Below are positions 59,177 through 64,000 of a DNA stretch of 64,000 nucleotides, piece after piece. A model generated the notes under the pieces. It did not search any database, was not told where the DNA came from, and was given only the letters and a program-made list of their open reading frames with translations. The translations under genes and the position numbers were made by a program. Source of the stretch: Halichondria panicea (lineage: Eukaryota > Porifera > Demospongiae > Suberitida > Halichondriidae). Each line of letters starts with the position of its first letter. Within the stretch, counting starts at the first letter, position 1. The DNA lies in the NCBI RefSeq assembly GCF_963675165.1, contig NC_087383.1:3254979-3318978 (forward strand). Reading direction: 5' to 3'.

Positions 59177-62138
59177 CTAGAATAGTTGCTGTCCAGTAAG
59201 TAAGAATCTCTTGGGGTGAGTTTTGTCAGGGTCTGGCCTTGCTAGAGCATTTTGTACTCTCCGTTTGTAGAGCAGCTCCTCTTCCCTGCCAATGGTTATC
59301 TCCCTCTGTGTCTGCTCTTCCTCTAGCTTCTTCACAGCCCGAGTGTAGCCCATTTGCTGTTGGAGATGTCTCTGATAATCCAACTTGACCTGAAGGAGAA
59401 AAAAGGCTACAGTCAAACTATGGGTTGATGTACGGATCATTTTAAATCTGTAATGAGATGCTGATCTCAAAACTTACTCAGCAGAGAGCCTATCACAAAA
59501 TATATGAAGGACGTACCAACATGTTTTCCTCTTTTTGCTTTTGTTCCAACTGCCTGTGTTTCTCAAAGTTGATTAGCAACTGCTCTCTCTCTTTCTCTTC
59601 CACTAGTTTCTCTTCCTGGATCTTGGCCACTGCAAAAAACGCAAACAGTCACTGAAAATGAAAACAAGCATCCCATGAAGCAATTTATGAGCTCGTAGCT
59701 GTGTTCAACATGACCCAGTAAAGTGATAAGTTCGTAAAATAATTTCTCAATACGCTGAAAAGGTCCAAATGTAGCTATCAAACGTAGTTACAAAACAGGT
59801 ACCTACATTTCTCTTGTATCTGTTTCTTCCTTGTTTCAAGCACATTCTGTAAGAGTTTCTTTCTAGCCTCTCTTTCCATCCTCCACTGGTTCACCCTCTT
59901 GGCCCACTGTTTCTGGACCTCCTCATTGAGCAGGGCATCCAATTCCTTCTCCTTATTTTTTTCCTCCTCAGCCTGAGAAGCCAGGTAGTCACGATAACAC
60001 TTCACCTCATCACGCAGCTGGTTCTGTATGAGGTGAATAATGATTACGAACAGGTAATTTTTAATGATCACATACTAATACTGTATGGTGTACACTATAC
60101 ATACGTGTACCTATATCAGACAGTGCATTACCTTTTTGTTTAAGTGGTGCATAGCTTCATTGCTACTCTCAGTCAGCACTTGCTCCAGGAGCCTCATATC
60201 CATGGCAAGCTCCTCTTGGGCTTCCTTAGCCTAAGCAAGTAAAAGATAAAAATAGGAATTGAAGCTAGTGCCCTTACCAACCACTAACTACTCTAACCTC
60301 TATTAGCAGATTTAAACTACGTACTTGGTAACTACTACCATCCAACCAAACGCTATTATATAGCCCACCTGCTTCTTCAGTTTAAGCTTCAATGAGTAAT
60401 CAATGTCCATTTTCCTTCGGGCCTGGGTCCTCCTTTTTTCTTCCTTCATTTGCTGCTCTTCCATTGCTCTTATAGCAGCATCTTCACGCTGGGAAGGGTG
60501 TCATTTTGATTTGCTATCAGAGTATGATAGATCTTAACTCACCAGTAGATCAGCTTCTTGCTCCTTGAGCCTCTTTTGATCCTGAAGCTGCTCATTCTTG
60601 GAAGCTGTTTGCAATGTCAACGCCTGGAATTAAACAGTCACAGTCAACCAGTAATAATTATATACACCTTCTGACTTACCTTGATCATTTCCTTGTTCCT
60701 CTCTATCTGTAGAACACCATCCATCTCCTCTCTAGCACACTTGGCCAAACGATCCTTCTCCCACAAGCCAGCATAGAACTGCTCCTCTGAATATAATTGC
60801 ACATAACTTTACGTCATGCTCACTTCATTGCATGGTGCTCACCTTGTTCTTTTATTCTCTTCTTCTCTGCATTGAGTCTGAGTTGCTCTGCCCTTTCCTC
60901 ACATACCCCATCCTGGTGATGCTTACTCTGAATGCTGCGCAACTCCTCACACTGGCCCCTGAATCATTACAATCAACATGAGTACAGTCTATGTATGCAT
61001 ACACGTTACCATAAATCGTGTACAGGAAAAGGAGTCACACAGCAGCTACACTCAAGGAGAGTACATACACTGCCGGTAGCCTTACCTCCATCTCTGTTCT
61101 AGCTTTCGCTCGACGAGTGCCAGTCTCTCAGCCTCTCTCTTCTCTTTGAGACTGCGTGCCCTCTCCCTCATTTTAGCCTGTTTCTCAAGAGGTGTCTCCT
61201 GTCTTCCTGCCATTTCAATCAGATACTGTTCCTCCTCTGTCTTCAGTAACGACCTCAGTCTGGTTGAAGGGGAAGATCATAATTATAACAATTGTAATTG
61301 TCCAAAGACTACTAGTCTACTTTGCCCTGCCTAAGATTCTCCTACGAAGATCTTGTAGCAATTATCAATTGATCACTTCGAATTCGAGGCAGCACAATAA
61401 AAATACCACGTGAAAGATTGCATGTTACCAAGAATAAGCTACTCATGATGCTACGTAAACAAATACTGAGGCTAGCTGGATAAACAACCACATTGGGTCA
61501 CCAATTATAATTTAAGTGCCTATCAGAGATTACAGACAACTTTTAACTTACTGATCTCTCCTCTCTTCTAGACTGAACTGCTGCTGTTTGAGGAGGCTCT
61601 CCATGCGACGCTGAATGGTATTCTTCTGAATCTTCTTATCAGTAGTCTCTACCCATTTTGTCTATTGGGAAAAGAAGTTTGCACAGTTATTACAATCCCC
61701 ATTAGTATGCTCCTTCTAAGGTGTAGCATAAGCTGAGGTGACATTTGTACATTAGCAAGCTATCAGCAGCAAACCATAGGTGAAGTTTTCATAACTAATT
61801 ATTCAGGGGGGAGTTCATGCAGTGGACAAATTAATTGAAATTTGTTATGTACCTTCAGATCGAACTGCTTGCTGTATTTGATGATGGTGTTGACCTCCTC
61901 TCGTAGCTCATCCTGCCTCCGTCTCTCCAGAATCAGGTGGTCCCTTGGACGGCCCATTGATGGCTTTGCATGCTATTAAAAGAGTATAACTATTATAAAA
62001 TTATGCAGTTTCCAATATTATTAGATCTATAGCTATGATATGTACGTAGATAGCTACGAGGCTCACAATAGCCACAGAATGTGGAGTATGGCCTGTGACC
62101 TCTCTGCTTCTGCGTATTCTGACTGCACTCAGCTCCAT
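59177..62138 (-). CDS. CFAP53: Cilia- and flagella-associated protein 53
   Basis: Exons: 62067-62138, 61853-61972, 61552-61661, 61086-61259, 60843-60958, 60680-60786, 60543-60623, 60369-60488, 60132-60230, 59807-60023, 59517-59629, 59177-59389; 513 codons, close to my recollection of about 514 for the human protein. The product is almost entirely coiled coil, rich in Glu, Lys, Arg and Gln. Recognisable blocks include LILERRRQDELREE near the N-terminus, RCEELR, VCEERAEQL, LWEKDRLAK, and near the C-terminus VLETRKKQIQEK with a trichoplein/CFAP53-type pattern. Family knowledge: CFAP53 (formerly CCDC11) is an inner protein of axonemal microtubules needed for motile cilia and left-right asymmetry. 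The start codon is the first ATG after the X-box promoter. Alternative, less likely: another trichoplein-like coiled-coil protein. Confidence 0.9.
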
Positions 62139-62413
62139 CCTAACGATTACACACACACAGCTACAGAAACTGTTTATCCGGGCTAGCTCTCCGGAGATAC
62201 AACTCGTTGCTATGGCAATGATTACATAAGAAGTAATTATAGTTTAACCACACCCACTTTAGTATCAGGGTGTGTCACTCTCGGTGTTGTGTGAAAACCA
62301 AGTTGATTGTTTGCCTTCAAGCTGCTAGATCTACCTCTGTGAGCTTTGAAAGAGCTAGAGTGCGTTGGCGTTGTGCATTGTGATAAGTCCTGGAGTGTCA
62401 CATGTGCTAGACC
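62139..62413. promoter_or_regulatory. 275-bp bidirectional promoter region
   Basis: The start codons of CFAP53 (minus) and the unidentified gene (plus) are divergent with only 275 bp between them. The interval contains an RFX X-box and no other recognised element. Confidence 0.65.
62206..62219. promoter_or_regulatory. RFX X-box
   Basis: GTTGCTATGGCAAT matches the palindromic X-box (GTTGCCATGGCAAC type) at 12 of 14 positions. It lies 68 bp upstream of the CFAP53 start codon, the usual distance for ciliary genes. Family knowledge: RFX factors drive ciliary genes through this site. Confidence 0.85.
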
Positions 62414-64000
62414 ATGAGTGGTGAGTTTATATCGTCTATTGCAGCTTTAATTAACAGTAAATAGAATCTCTACCTAGATCTCCTATAAAACACCTCATCA
62501 GTTTTGTGTGATTGGGTGATTGGCACCACCTTAAATGTTTTACGTGTTGTGCAGAGCCGGGACCACGTGAGCTGGATGACATGGCCTCTGTACCTGCATC
62601 GGGTACGTTATTAATGATATTGATGATTAGACCATAGAATCTATGATCTGATTAGACCACTAGATGTCATACATATGCTATGATGTGTGTTGTATCGGGT
62701 GTGTCAACTTAATGCATGCCAATTAAATGCTCGTTACGTCATTGGCATGGCAACTTCGTTTCAACTCTCAATTTAGACGATAGATGGTGCTTATCTTGTA
62801 ACATAATTATACATGCATGTTTATGTACGTATTATAATTTGTGATTATTGCTCTAGGCAATTAGTTAAAATGTGAAGTGTTTTCCTTTCCCTATAATTCC
62901 TCACTGTGGGATCTAAGGTATCCTTAGACCACTGTAAACAAACCTTTCATACATGTAGCTTTGGGTTCTGGTGTATGAAAGATTATCCTAGTCCTGTAGT
63001 GATTCTGTGTGACCCGTGTATGGTTGCATTATACACTGCTGCAAGGTTTCAGTCTCAAATTAGACATTAAGATAAAAATATCTGTTTGATGCAAATCGAT
63101 GTACCTCGGATTTCTGATAGCTTTGTTGTTGATAGGCACTAGCAGGAGTGCATTGGAAATACACTATCCAGAAAGATTAAGCTCACTTTCAATTTGTGTT
63201 ATTGCTGTTATAATATTTTATCGCTGCTAAGCTTGTATGTTTCGTAAACTGCTTTCTAGTACTGATGATGTAATGTATGGTTGATATGCATTCCTGTAGG
63301 TACTATGACTATTGAAGTTGTGGAGGAGCCCTCACCTCAGAAATCAGAGCAGGGTAAGGCAATTCACTCATCTGTGTGTACGTTTCTGAGTATGGCTTAT
63401 TCACCTTCTCATAATTGGTTACATTTATAATTGTATTCATGAGTGTGTATGATTACTAAGCCTATGCCACTCCTTGACCATGCTATTGTTAGCTAAAATG
63501 AATAATTAGGTATGCTAGCTCTTCTGGATTACACTTTCATCAAAACATTATGCTCTCTCCGTGCAGGTAGTCAACAGGGGTTGCTAGCCTCGGGTGGCGA
63601 CACAACACAAGAAGGATCCCCAGTCAAGGATGGGGGCGGGGCTCCACAGCAGGATCAGGAGGAGGCGGTCCCGGAGAAGCTGGCTGATGACGATGCACCC
63701 AAGGAGGCGCTCTGGAGGAGGGTGCTCTATTGGTTCTTCCCGAAACTAAGGAGAGGTGAGTTGGACTGTTACCTGTCCAGTGTAAAGTGTGGGATTACTG
63801 TAATTCATACAATGGATACTGTACTCCGGCTCATGTGTACAAAGCATATTCATTGCAATTCATTATACACGTAGGCATTGTCTAACGTTAGGTGTATATT
63901 TTTGACAGAGAATAATTGATCTACCTTTACAGTTGAGAAGCACCGTGACCTGATAGCCAATGATAACGAGTACAATGCAGTGTTCAAGTACTGTGTAAGT
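62414..64000 (+). CDS. Unidentified gene, 5' part only
   Basis: Exons 62414-62420, 62555-62602, 63300-63353, 63567-63755 and 63933-63994 join in phase and continue beyond the window with a GTAAGT donor. The first coding exon would be only seven bases (ATG AGT G); if it is not used, an in-frame ATG at 62581 could start translation. The first about 95 residues are acidic, Gly/Pro/Gln/Ser-rich and probably disordered. They are followed by LWRRVLYWFFPKLRR, an aromatic basic patch that could contact membrane, and EKHRDLIANDNEYNAVFKYC. I do not recognise the family. It shares its promoter region with CFAP53. Confidence 0.6.

Noticed and set aside
61146-61413. Plus-strand frames opposite CFAP53 exon 4
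   Set aside because: Shadows of a coiled-coil exon on the other strand.
1-64000. tRNA, rRNA or prokaryotic operon features
   Set aside because: None seen; introns and metazoan genes exclude a bacterial reading, and no cloverleaf-like sequence was noticed.

Overview
The window is animal nuclear DNA: multi-exon genes with short GT-AG introns, metazoan G-protein-coupled receptors, an NLR-type immune receptor and a ciliary gene. Compact spacing, AT-rich introns, many palindromic mini-transposons and the style of the NACHT protein point to a demosponge. Amphimedon queenslandica or a relative is my best guess, by recognition only, with no database search.

Layout. Positions 820-44358 hold a head-to-tail array of metabotropic GABA-B-receptor-like genes, all on the minus strand. 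I number them 1 to 8 from left to right. Copies 2 to 8 are complete; each can be assembled into 15 exons with an uninterrupted frame and 836-869 codons. Copy 1 keeps only its first four exons. Each complete protein has a signal peptide, a class C periplasmic-binding-type ligand domain (exons 1-8), seven membrane helices (exons 9-13), and a short tail with a small coiled coil (exon 14) and a divergent last exon. Copies 4, 5 and 6 are recent duplicates sharing a mini-transposon in intron 10 and a 2-3 kb intron 12 that has collected different transposons in each copy. Copies 7 and 8 are oldest, yet several of their exons are almost identical in DNA to the others, which suggests gene conversion.

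Positions 44359-48644 hold no gene but several mobile elements, including a 770-bp element with 9-bp target duplications. A plus-strand NLR gene follows (48645-58178). Its giant first exon encodes a NACHT ATPase and leucine-rich repeats, the latter built from about 5.6 near-identical 582-bp modules. Eight small exons in consistent phase then add linker sequence and Death-fold-like segments at the C-terminus. An intron of this gene contains a casein-kinase-1 exon fragment.

The right end carries CFAP53 (minus strand, 12 exons, 513 codons) head-to-head with an unidentified plus-strand gene that runs off the window. Between them lies a near-perfect RFX X-box, as expected for a ciliary promoter.

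The receptor array is presumably a lineage-specific chemosensory or signalling family at the cell surface, the NLR an intracellular sensor, and CFAP53 an axonemal protein. I see no evidence that the three act together; they are neighbours. Exon boundaries were derived by reading splice sites and checking phase by hand; single-base errors are possible.
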